Assembly: GCA_030049565.1 (NCBI GenBank) | Contig: JASIKQ010000551.1 | Coordinates: 1-6,965 of the forward strand | Direction of reading: 5' to 3' | DNA length: 6,965 nucleotides | Origin: Candidatus Sulfotelmatobacter sp. | Lineage (GTDB): Bacteria; Acidobacteriota; Terriglobia; Terriglobales; Acidobacteriaceae | Shown: positions 1 through 5,774 of the stretch, in pieces | Layout: every line of letters begins with the position of its first letter | How positions within the stretch are numbered: the stretch's first letter is position 1 | Program-made: the position numbers and the translations under genes | The notes under the pieces: generated by a model | The model's database searches: none | What the model was told of the DNA's origin: nothing | The model's input: the letters and a program-made list of their open reading frames with translations, nothing else

Positions 1-895
1 AGCCCAGCACAATCTCGACGAAGCCCGCGCCACGCTGACTGACGACAAGCTCACGCTGGATCGCACTAAACAGCTTTTTGCCGAGGGAGTGGTTTCGCGG
101 CAGGTGCTGGATGACGCGGTGGCCAAGTGCGATGCCGATCAGCAGAAAGTCAATTCGCTCGACAAAGCGTACCAATTAATGAAGATCGGTCCACGGCAGG
201 AGGAAATTGCGCGGGCGCGGGGCGCGGTCGTGCAGGCACAAGGGCAGCTCGATTATGCGAAGTCGCAGCTTGATGCCACGGTGATCCGCGCGCCAGTCAC
301 CGGCACCATTCTCGACCGTACTGCCGAAAAGGGCGAGCTCATTACCGCGCAGTTTGCCAGCGCAGCCGCGGGCGGGCCGCAGGGATCTGTGGTGTCACTG
401 GCGGATTTGAACGATCTGCAAGTTGAACTGGACATTGCACAGGCGGATTTTGCCCGTCTGGGACCGAAGCAGAAGGGAATCATTACGACGGATGCGTATC
501 CCGATCGCAAGTATAAGGGCGAGATCGCGCAGATTTCGCCCGAGGCCAACCGCCAGAAAGCCACCGTGCAGGTGAAAGTGCAGGTGCTGAATCCGGATGA
601 GTATTTGCGACCCGAGATGAATGCGACTGTGAAGTTTCTCGCAGACGAGAAAAAATCCGCTAGCACGCAGCCGCAGGGAACATTTGTGCCGTCTTCGGCG
701 CTGAAGGATTTCAACGGCAAGAAGGTAGTTTTTCTCGCCTTCGAAGGCACGGCCCACATGCGCGAGGTTCATGTCTTAAGCCAGCGCGCGGATGGATTTA
801 TCGTGGATGGTCTGGTGGGCGGCGAGAGCGTGATCAGCAATGGGCCGCAGGATTTGAAAGACGGCGAAAAAATCAAGATCAAGGGGCAATCATGA
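1..895 (+). CDS. HlyD/MacA-family periplasmic adaptor subunit, 5'-truncated
   Basis: This is the 3' part of a membrane fusion (adaptor) protein that would link an inner-membrane ABC transporter to an outer-membrane exit duct or act in the periplasm. The frame is open from base 2, so 297 residues are visible and the true start, with any signal anchor, lies off the left edge; the internal GTG at 89 is not the real start. The first ~90 visible residues are rich in A, Q, E, K and L with heptad character, fitting the alpha-helical hairpin. The lipoyl half-motif follows ([19 protein letters not shown], bases ~283-339), then a beta-barrel segment containing [12 protein letters not shown] (~601-639) and a membrane-proximal C-terminal domain ([10 protein letters not shown] onward). 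All of this is typical of MacA/HlyD proteins. Its stop overlaps the ATPase start as ATGA, so translation is probably coupled. The substrate cannot be told from this sequence. Confidence 0.93.
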   Translation, partial: AQHNLDEARATLTDDKLTLDRTKQLFAEGVVSRQVLDDAVAKCDADQQKVNSLDKAYQLMKIGPRQEEIARARGAVVQAQGQLDYAKSQLDATVIRAPVTGTILDRTAEKGELITAQFASAAAGGPQGSVVSLADLNDLQVELDIAQADFARLGPKQKGIITTDAYPDRKYKGEIAQISPEANRQKATVQVKVQVLNPDEYLRPEMNATVKFLADEKKSASTQPQGTFVPSSALKDFNGKKVVFLAFEGTAHMREVHVLSQRADGFIVDGLVGGESVISNGPQDLKDGEKIKIKGQS

Positions 896-1605
896 GCACG
901 GTGATGGAAAACAAAGTGGCTACAGAAACAAAAGTCGTTCAAGCCCGTGGCGTCACCAAAGTCTTCAAACGAGAAGCCTTCGAAGTGAAGGCGCTGGACG
1001 ATGTTTCGATCGACATCGCGGCGGGAGAATTTCTGGCGCTGATGGGACCCTCCGGCTCGGGCAAGACGACGCTGCTGAATATGATTGCCGCCATCGACCG
1101 TCCAACCGCGGGCGAGCTGCTGGTTCAGAACCAGAATGTATTCCGTTTTAGCGACGCGCAGGCGGCACGCTGGCGCAATGAGCACATCGGATATGTCTTC
1201 CAGACATTCAATCTGATTCCAGTGTTGACCGCATTTGAGAACGCGGAGCTGCCGTTGTTATTGACCAGGCTCAGCCAGCAGCAGAGGCGTGATCATGTGA
1301 TAACTGCGCTGAAATTGGTCGGACTTGAGGATCGCGTGAATCATCTGCCCAAGCAGCTTTCGGGCGGCCAGGAACAACGTGTGGCCATTGCTCGGGCGAT
1401 AGTGAGCGATCCCACCCTGCTGCTGGCCGACGAACCTACGGGAGATTTGGACAGCCATTCGGCCACCGAAGTGTTGGAAATTTTGAAGCGGTTGAATGAA
1501 GACTTTCACAAGACGATTGTGATGGTGACGCACGATCCGCATGCGGCGTCATATGCGCACGTCACACGGCATTTGGAAAAAGGCATGCTTCTGCCGCTGG
1601 CGTAG
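892..1605 (+). CDS. ABC transporter ATP-binding protein, MacB/LolD-type
   Basis: A complete 237-residue nucleotide-binding subunit that would hydrolyse ATP at the cytoplasmic face to drive a FtsX/MacB-type permease. All the signature elements are visible: Walker [10 protein letters not shown] (52-60), Q-loop Q104 in [13 protein letters not shown] signature LSGGQEQR (156-163), Walker B LLLADEP with D180 and E181, D-loop GDLD (184-187) and the H-loop H214 in [24 protein letters not shown] is typical of the LolD/MacB/FtsE branch, and the length matches stand-alone LolD-type ATPases. The ATG at 892 is preceded by AAGGGG about six bases upstream and overlaps the adaptor stop as ATGA, so the start is well supported. 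The first ~15 residues are a short polar extension before the usual beta strand. No permease follows, so the membrane partner must lie upstream of the window or elsewhere. The exact substrate class (lipoprotein, lipid, peptide or drug) is unknown. Confidence 0.95.
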   Translation: MSTVMENKVATETKVVQARGVTKVFKREAFEVKALDDVSIDIAAGEFLALMGPSGSGKTTLLNMIAAIDRPTAGELLVQNQNVFRFSDAQAARWRNEHIGYVFQTFNLIPVLTAFENAELPLLLTRLSQQQRRDHVITALKLVGLEDRVNHLPKQLSGGQEQRVAIARAIVSDPTLLLADEPTGDLDSHSATEVLEILKRLNEDFHKTIVMVTHDPHAASYAHVTRHLEKGMLLPLA

Positions 1606-1614
1606 GGATGGCGC

Positions 1615-1660
1615 TTCGGGGGGCTGAAAAGCTTGGGTGCATCGAAGAGCCCTGCCCGAA
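1615..1660. terminator. Hairpin between convergent genes, possible bidirectional terminator
   Basis: TTCGGGGGGCT at 1615-1625 can pair with AGCCCTGCCCGAA at 1648-1660 to give an 11-bp stem with a two-base bulge (TG at 1653-1654) and a 22-base loop. It lies in the 62-base gap between the ABC ATPase stop (1605) and the stop of the small gene on the opposite strand (1668). That is where a shared terminator would be expected. Neither side has a clear U-run after the stem, so this is not a textbook intrinsic terminator. It may only stabilise the 3' ends or act with Rho. Confidence 0.4.
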
Positions 1661-1667
1661 TATGAAC

Positions 1668-2162
1668 CTAGGCTGACGCCTGAATTCTCTTCGCTCCAGA
1701 GTCCTCGTCGGCGACCCACTGCCAGGCGCGGCGGCCATTATCGAGCGAGACTGCGCGGGCTTCTCCATAAGCCACCAGCCGATTGAGCACCGTGGTCACT
1801 GAGGCCATGGGGTCTTTGTGGCGCGCCAGGATGGGCGACGCTTTCTCCTGAATGCGGTCGCAGACATCACGGGCACTGAGGGCGCGGTTGGCGTCTATCA
1901 GCACCATGCGGCAGGCCTTGGTGAAGCCGGGCTGCCGCCCGCTGTTCTTGCGGTCCACAAGCTCCAGCAACTCGTCATTGAGCACACTATCGCCAAAAAG
2001 ATTGGCGAGGCCAGCAATGGTCTGCTTGATGGTGCCGATGCGGCGCATCACCTCGGCGCGCTGTTGCAGCAGTTGCCGCAATTCCTCATGTGCCTGCCGG
2101 ACCACCTCTTCCACGTGGCCATTGCCGTTGCTGCCGATTGTTGTCGCGTTTGCGCTTTGCAT
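1668..2162 (-). CDS. Small coiled-coil plus winged-helix-like protein of unknown function
   Basis: A 164-residue soluble protein with no signal peptide or membrane segment. I chose the ATG at 2162 (MQSANATTIG...) over a longer frame reaching 2195 because GGGAGG sits four bases before this ATG on the coding strand, a strong ribosome binding site. Residues ~16-55 are a charged helix rich in E, Q, R and L (EEVVRQAHEELRQLLQQRAE), likely a dimerising coiled coil. Residues ~79-149 resemble a winged helix: a helix with ACRMVLID, a turn with LSARDVCDRIQ, a recognition-helix-like SVTTVLNRLVAYGEA, then a short wing ending in RRAWQWV. I recall similar proteins as recurring hypothetical genes in Acidobacteria, but I cannot verify this. 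DNA binding is an inference from the fold pattern; a protein-interaction role is also possible. It faces away from the histidine kinase across a long intergenic region and converges on the ABC ATPase. Confidence 0.85.
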   Translation of the reverse strand: MQSANATTIGSNGNGHVEEVVRQAHEELRQLLQQRAEVMRRIGTIKQTIAGLANLFGDSVLNDELLELVDRKNSGRQPGFTKACRMVLIDANRALSARDVCDRIQEKASPILARHKDPMASVTTVLNRLVAYGEARAVSLDNGRRAWQWVADEDSGAKRIQASA

Positions 2163-2211
2163 AAGACCTCCCTCATGGCCGGCGATCCGACACACCGTTG
2201 CTCTAACTTAA

Positions 2212-2238
2212 ATACGAGGCGGACAGAGATTCCGTTCC
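2212..2238 (-). promoter_or_regulatory. Possible ECF-sigma-like promoter for the small - strand gene
   Basis: Read on the - strand, GGAAC (2238-2234) is followed after 17 bases by CGTAT (2216-2212), which resembles the GGAAC/CGT pattern of extracytoplasmic-function sigma promoters. It lies about 50 bases upstream of the chosen ATG at 2162. TATTTA in the same place could also serve as a housekeeping -10, but no good -35 accompanies it. The match is short and could be chance. Confidence 0.22.
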
Positions 2239-2373
2239 CCTGATTCTTGCAGCACATGCATCAGGGTTGCCCGGCTTCAAGATTAGACGGCGGACGACGT
2301 TATTGGTTAACCGCGCGGACGATAGGATGTGTCCCGGCACGAGATGAGAAAAGTGCTGCTGGCATCGCCATTT

Positions 2374-2407
2374 GCCGGTAACGAAATTCTTTAAGGCTGT
2401 TACCGGC
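2374..2407. repeat. Perfect 9-bp inverted repeat with 16-base loop
   Basis: GCCGGTAAC at 2374-2382 is matched exactly by GTTACCGGC at 2399-2407, separated by the AT-rich loop GAAATTCTTTAAGGCT. Both flanking genes point away from it and no U-run follows either arm, so a terminator role is unlikely. It could be an operator for a dimeric regulator or a structured part of a leader or small RNA. It sits about 220 bases upstream of the kinase start and about 210 bases upstream of the small gene start. Confidence 0.6.
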
Positions 2408-2473
2408 CGCAATCCGAACGACTTGTCAACACACATCTCCTCAATGTCTGGGATTTTTTGTTTCCGGGAATCC

Positions 2474-2486
2474 CCAATTGAATTGG
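2474..2486. repeat. Short palindrome CCAATTGAATTGG
   Basis: A perfect 6-1-6 inverted repeat (CCAATT, G, AATTGG). It overlaps the -35 box of the candidate kinase promoter at 2478-2506, the position where a repressor operator would be expected. A second half-match, ATTGGG at 2495-2500, pairs with CCCAAT at 2473-2478. The bound regulator, if any, is unknown. Confidence 0.45.
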
Positions 2487-2506
2487 TCCTCCAGATTGGG
2501 AATGAT
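2478..2506 (+). promoter_or_regulatory. Candidate sigma-70-type promoter for the hybrid kinase
   Basis: TTGAAT (2478-2483) and AATGAT (2501-2506) are spaced by 17 bases; each matches four of six positions of the housekeeping consensus. Transcription would begin near 2513 and give a leader of about 80 to 115 bases, depending on the start codon. The CCAATTGAATTGG palindrome overlaps the -35 box. This is weak evidence from base matching only. Confidence 0.28.
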
Positions 2507-2628
2507 CCTTATTCCGATCGAGGGCTGGGCCTACCAGAAAGCCTACGCCGGGTCGCAAATGTCCGATATGCAAGGAGTAAGCCAAGGAGCTTCCCCTGTC
2601 CACTGCGGCCCAAGCCGGTGCCGTCGTT

Positions 2629-3825
2629 TTGCGCGTCTTGCTGGTAGGAAACCGGGAAGAAGATTTTTATCTCATTCACGACATCCTGGATCGCAATCGG
2701 AGCCCGCTGCCCGCGGAACTGGACCATGCTGCCTCGTTGGAAGAGGCGAAAGCGATGCTGCAGCAGGCGGACTATGGACTGGTGCTGTTCGAGCACGAGA
2801 CGCGCGATGCGGCCGCGACTAATCTGCTGGCAGAGTTCTTGGAGGCGCGGGGCGCCATTCCCTTCATCCTGCTGACGGAACATGCCGACGAGAAAGACGT
2901 GGCCGAGATCATCCAGGCGGGTGCACTCGATTGCATGCAGCGCTCGGAGCTGAATGGGGCCAATTTGATGCGCACGGTTCGCTGCGCAGTCCGCCTGCAC
3001 GCTATGCAGCGGCAGAGGAGGATCGCGGAGCAGACTTCGCGCACGCTTTCGCGTGCGGTAGAACAATCGTCGGATCCGGTGTTTGTTACCAACGGCGACG
3101 GCATCATCGAATATGTGAATCATGCTTTCGAAAAGCTGACGGGCTATTCGCAGCAGGATGTGGGAGGCGAGCCGTGGTTGATTTTGAAATCGGAGCAGCC
3201 GCTGCCCATGCTTTATCGGGAGCTCTGGGAAACCATTCGCGGTGAGGTGAGCCGTAACCTGCAGGTGAATCGCAAGAAAAATGGCGAAATCTATTACGTG
3301 GATGAAAGCATGAGCCCGGTGCGGGATGCGGCGGATCGCGTCACGCATTTCGTGTGCAATTGCCGGGACCTGACCGAGCGCTTGCGCATCGAGGCGCAAC
3401 TGGTGCAATCGCAGAAGATGGATGCGGTGGGGCGGCTGGCCGGAGGCGTCGCGCACGATTTCAATAATCTCCTGACAATTATCACCAGCTACTCCGAACT
3501 CGCTCTCGACAACGTGCTGTCGGAGAACCCGGCACAGGCACGGATTCAGGAGATTCTTTCGGCTGCTCGCCGCGCTACCGAGCTGACTCGGCAATTGCTC
3601 GCCTTCAGCCGCAGGCAGCCGCAGGCGCTGCGCGTCGCAGAACTCAATCCAGTGGTAGAAAGAATCACAAAGACCCTGCCCCGGCTAATTGGAGAGGATA
3701 TTGAACTCAAGTTCGTCGCGGGCGAAGGATTGGGGCGGGTGCGGCTGGATCCGGTGCAGATCGAGCAAATTCTGATGAACCTCGCGGCCAACTCGCGCGA
3801 TGCCATGCCCCAGGGGGGGGCCTGA
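2629..3825 (+). CDS. Hybrid histidine kinase, N-terminal part (pseudo-receiver, PAS, HisKA, start of HATPase); frame broken at 3' end
   Basis: 398 residues with no membrane segment, so a cytoplasmic sensor. Residues ~1-120 form a receiver-like domain lacking the usual acidic pair (VGN instead of VDD), the phosphoacceptor (E55 in LVLFEHE where D is expected) and the conserved lysine (R105). Residues ~140-258 are a PAS/PAC domain (SSDPVFVTNGDGIIEYVN, then CRDLTERLR). HisKA follows with H276 in AGGVAHDFNNLL, then the ATPase N-box NLAANSRDAM with N388. The frame stops at TGA 3823-3825, just after a run of eight G, so the ATP-binding site is incomplete; the rest is encoded from 3813 in the next frame. 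The listed start is TTG 2629, which lacks a ribosome binding site. CTG 2596 is in frame, has AAGGAG six bases upstream and would add 11 residues, so it may be the true start. Repaired, the protein would be 661 residues. PAS ligand and output are unknown. Confidence 0.85.
   Translation: MRVLLVGNREEDFYLIHDILDRNRSPLPAELDHAASLEEAKAMLQQADYGLVLFEHETRDAAATNLLAEFLEARGAIPFILLTEHADEKDVAEIIQAGALDCMQRSELNGANLMRTVRCAVRLHAMQRQRRIAEQTSRTLSRAVEQSSDPVFVTNGDGIIEYVNHAFEKLTGYSQQDVGGEPWLILKSEQPLPMLYRELWETIRGEVSRNLQVNRKKNGEIYYVDESMSPVRDAADRVTHFVCNCRDLTERLRIEAQLVQSQKMDAVGRLAGGVAHDFNNLLTIITSYSELALDNVLSENPAQARIQEILSAARRATELTRQLLAFSRRQPQALRVAELNPVVERITKTLPRLIGEDIELKFVAGEGLGRVRLDPVQIEQILMNLAANSRDAMPQGGA
3813..3820 (+). 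other. Run of eight G at the frame break of the hybrid kinase
   Basis: The upstream frame reads CAG GGG GGG GCC TGA. The downstream frame reads GGC CTG ACG ATT through the same point, giving GLTI, as expected after the N-box in this kinase family (DAMPxGGxLTI). One added G gives DAMPQGGGLTI without a gap. In the upstream frame the run also fits the G GGG GGG heptamer pattern for -1 ribosomal slippage, which would produce the same protein. A base-calling or assembly error in the run is the simplest explanation. Confidence 0.85.
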
Positions 3826-3863
3826 CGATTGCAACCTCGGATGCTTACCTCGACCAAGCTTAT

Positions 3864-4613
3864 ATGGAGTGCAAAAGAGCGATCATTCCCGCGGGGCGCT
3901 ATGCGGTATTAGCGGTTACTGACACGGGCGTCGGTATTCCTGCCGATCAGTTAGCGCACATTTTTGAACCTTTCTACACCACCAAGCCTTCGGGCCAGGG
4001 TACGGGGCTGGGCTTGGCGACGGTGTATGGAATTGTCAAACAGAATCACGGTTTCGTATGGGTCTACAGCGAGCTGGGAATCGGCACGACTTTCAAAATT
4101 TATCTGCCCTGCGTGAAGGAACAGATTTTGACAGCGGAGATAATAGATTCCGGCAACGAAGCCGAGCACTCCGGGAACGAAACGGTGCTACTTGTGGAAG
4201 ATGAGGACTCGCTGCGACGGGCGGCGGCGGAGTTCCTCAGGCTGCGCGGTTATACGGTTCTGGAAGCGCGGAACGGCGCCGACGCGCTGGAGATCAGCAA
4301 GAACCATGCGTCCACGATTCACCTGGCGGTGAGCGATGTGGTGATGCCGCAAATGAGCGGAGGTGAGCTGGCCAAAGAACTGGAAGCGTCCCGCCCTGGA
4401 ACCAAAGTGATGTTCGTTTCAGGCTACGCTGGGCAGATGGTTTCAGATCATGAAGTCGCGGACGGAGAATATAACTTCCTTCAGAAACCATTCACCTTGA
4501 AACAGCTTGCCGGCAAAGTGCGCGCGGTCCTGGACCACAATCGGCACGCCACTCCGGTTCTCGAGAAAACCGAGGACATGCACTCTGACGGCGCTAGGGC
4601 GGGGTCCGGCTGA
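3864..4613 (+). CDS. Hybrid histidine kinase, C-terminal part (rest of HATPase plus receiver domain)
   Basis: 249 residues from ATG 3864, but the frame is open and homologous in style from 3813, so this ATG is probably internal to one larger gene, not a separate start. There is no ribosome binding site of note before it. Residues ~13-82 complete the ATPase: G1 box DTGVGIP, F box FEPFYTTK, G2 box GTGLGLATVYGIVKQ, ending in TTFKIYLP. A receiver domain spans ~105-225: LLVEDED with acidic E112 and D113, phosphoacceptor D158 in AVSDVVMP and K208 in FLQKPF. Unlike the N-terminal receiver, this one keeps the residues needed for phosphorylation, so phosphate likely passes from H276 of the upstream part to D158. 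No DNA-binding output domain follows, so the signal may go to a phosphotransfer protein or another regulator. The last 20 bases overlap the 3' end of the hpnI-like gene on the opposite strand. Confidence 0.85.
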   Translation: MECKRAIIPAGRYAVLAVTDTGVGIPADQLAHIFEPFYTTKPSGQGTGLGLATVYGIVKQNHGFVWVYSELGIGTTFKIYLPCVKEQILTAEIIDSGNEAEHSGNETVLLVEDEDSLRRAAAEFLRLRGYTVLEARNGADALEISKNHASTIHLAVSDVVMPQMSGGELAKELEASRPGTKVMFVSGYAGQMVSDHEVADGEYNFLQKPFTLKQLAGKVRAVLDHNRHATPVLEKTEDMHSDGARAGSG

Positions 4614-5748
4614 GCCTGCCGTTCTTTAAATAGAAACGGTCGCCGCGCCAAGTCACGGTGTGGCCGGCGAGGCTCAGAATCCAGACGGCAACCGCCAGCA
4701 AGTCGCGCACCGGAATCAACCAGGCGAACACCACGCCCTCGCGATCTTGCAGAACACTTCCGCCCACCACAAAGGCAACGGCATAACGCAGAAGCAAAGT
4801 TATGGCCAGTGCGGCCCATGCCCAGGCCGCCGCGCGGCTTGCTATCAAAGCCAGCAATGCCCAGAACGTGCCGAAGGTGAGGAGCAGACCCAGATACCCG
4901 GCCTTGCGGGCGTCCCGGATGCCGCGGGCCCAGCGCAGCTGATGCGCGAAAAAGCCGCGCAGATTATAGGCTGGAAGGTGAGTTTCGACGATGACATCGG
5001 AAAGCTCAACCGTAAGCCCGAGCGCGGCAATGCGCTTGCCGAGTTCGTAGTCGTCGGCGAGATAGTCGACGATTGCGGGGAAACCGCCGATTTTTTCCAG
5101 TTCGGCGCGACGGAAGGCAAGAGTCGACCCCAGTCCGAAGCGAATGCCGTTTTCGAGCTGCCGCGCAGCTAACACGCCGGGAACGAAATCCGTACTGATG
5201 CCGAGAGCTTCTAGGCGCGAGCCCAGAGCATTGGCGGCGATTCCGCGGTACAGGCAGGTGGCCATGCCTACTCTGGGGTTGGCGAGCGGAGCAATAACCC
5301 GGCGGAGATAGTCATCGGACACGCGAATGTCGCTATCGTTGACGATAAGATGTTCGTAGCGTGCTGTCGGCAGCATTTGAATGAGGTTGCTGACTTTGAC
5401 ATTCGTGCCCAGGATTTTTCGGCACTCGATCAGTTGGATTTTTTTCTGTGGGAACTCGCATCGCAGTCTCTTGACACTCTCTATGGCCGGATCGTTGGGA
5501 TCGCTTACCCCAAAAATGATTTCGTACTCGGCATAGTCTTGCACGCAATGGCTGCGGAAGCTTTCGTAGATTTCGGGGTCAACGCCTTTGAGGGGCTTGA
5601 GGATTGAGACTGGCGGCAGGAAATTGGCGAATGTTCGACGGCCGCGCAGGAATGTGGCGGCGGACCAAAGGCAAAAGAGGTAGTAGATGGAGCTGGAAAG
5701 AACGCCGATTAGAGCGATGATGGAAACCAGGTTGAGCGAAGAGTGCAT
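4594..5748 (-). CDS. hpnI: HpnI-like hopanoid glycosyltransferase (GT21/ceramide glucosyltransferase type)
   Basis: A 384-residue membrane-bound family 2/21-type glycosyltransferase. HpnI proteins add N-acetylglucosamine from the UDP sugar to bacteriohopanetetrol, before deacetylation by HpnK, to make glucosaminyl-hopanoids. Visible here: an N-terminal membrane helix (~5-31), PPVSILKPLKGVDPE, D83 in FGVSDPND, the metal-binding NDSD (D138, D140), LGSRLEALGISTDFVPG, FGLGSTLAFRR, the DYLADDYELG acidic motif and the HQLRW box (QxxRW type, Q270-W273). Three hydrophobic helices follow at ~284-361. The frame also has a TTG at 5769, five bases after the permease stop but without a ribosome binding site; I prefer ATG 5748, which has GGAG three bases upstream (a short spacing). 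The close spacing suggests an operon with the permease. No hpnH, hpnJ or hpnK is in view, so the hopanoid role rests on sequence resemblance; a related lipid glycosyltransferase remains possible. Confidence 0.85.
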   Translation of the reverse strand: MHSSLNLVSIIALIGVLSSSIYYLFCLWSAATFLRGRRTFANFLPPVSILKPLKGVDPEIYESFRSHCVQDYAEYEIIFGVSDPNDPAIESVKRLRCEFPQKKIQLIECRKILGTNVKVSNLIQMLPTARYEHLIVNDSDIRVSDDYLRRVIAPLANPRVGMATCLYRGIAANALGSRLEALGISTDFVPGVLAARQLENGIRFGLGSTLAFRRAELEKIGGFPAIVDYLADDYELGKRIAALGLTVELSDVIVETHLPAYNLRGFFAHQLRWARGIRDARKAGYLGLLLTFGTFWALLALIASRAAAWAWAALAITLLLRYAVAFVVGGSVLQDREGVVFAWLIPVRDLLAVAVWILSLAGHTVTWRGDRFYLKNGRLSRTPP

Positions 5749-5774
5749 GCGCTCCAGTTGTTCAGCCAAAGTTT

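Larger units (their letters stand above)
2163..2628. other. Divergent intergenic region with several inverted repeats
   Basis: About 465 bases lie between the small - strand gene and the hybrid kinase. I find no convincing protein: the short open frames here (for example + 2372-2647 and - 2203-2436) have no recognisable motif, and those that run on conflict with the kinase frame. The region holds a 9-bp inverted repeat at 2374-2407, an 8-base palindrome GGTTAACC at 2305-2312 followed by CCGCGCGG at 2311-2318, and CCAATTGAATTGG at 2474-2486. Weak promoter candidates occur for both directions. Two AAGGAG boxes stand at 2572-2577 and 2584-2589. It is most likely the control region for both flanking genes, though its length also leaves room for a small RNA. 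Confidence 0.6.

Noticed and set aside
253..759. Open frame on the - strand opposite the adaptor gene
   Set aside because: It is fully antisense to a well supported HlyD/MacA coding region and has no motif or ribosome binding site.
2360..2376. Sigma-54-like promoter TGGCAT...TTTGCC upstream of the kinase
   Set aside because: The spacing between GG and GC is 11 bases where 10 is required, and the boxes overlap the inverted repeat; more likely a chance match.
2372..2647. Possible small + strand protein of 91 residues in the intergenic region
   Set aside because: No domain, no ribosome binding site, odd composition and overlap with the kinase start in another frame.
2509..3594. Long open frame of 361 codons on the - strand opposite the kinase
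   Set aside because: It lies antisense to clear PAS and HisKA coding sequence, has no recognisable domain and is rich in R, H, L and Q as expected of a reverse-frame shadow in GC-rich DNA.
3825..3864. Two separate genes, a kinase lacking an ATPase domain and an independent ATPase-receiver protein
   Set aside because: The downstream frame has family-like sequence before its first ATG back to the G run, and there is no ribosome binding site, so one broken or slipped gene explains the data better.
4660..5172. Open frame on the + strand opposite the glycosyltransferase
   Set aside because: Low-complexity composition rich in Q, A and G, no motif, and it is antisense to conserved glycosyltransferase motifs.
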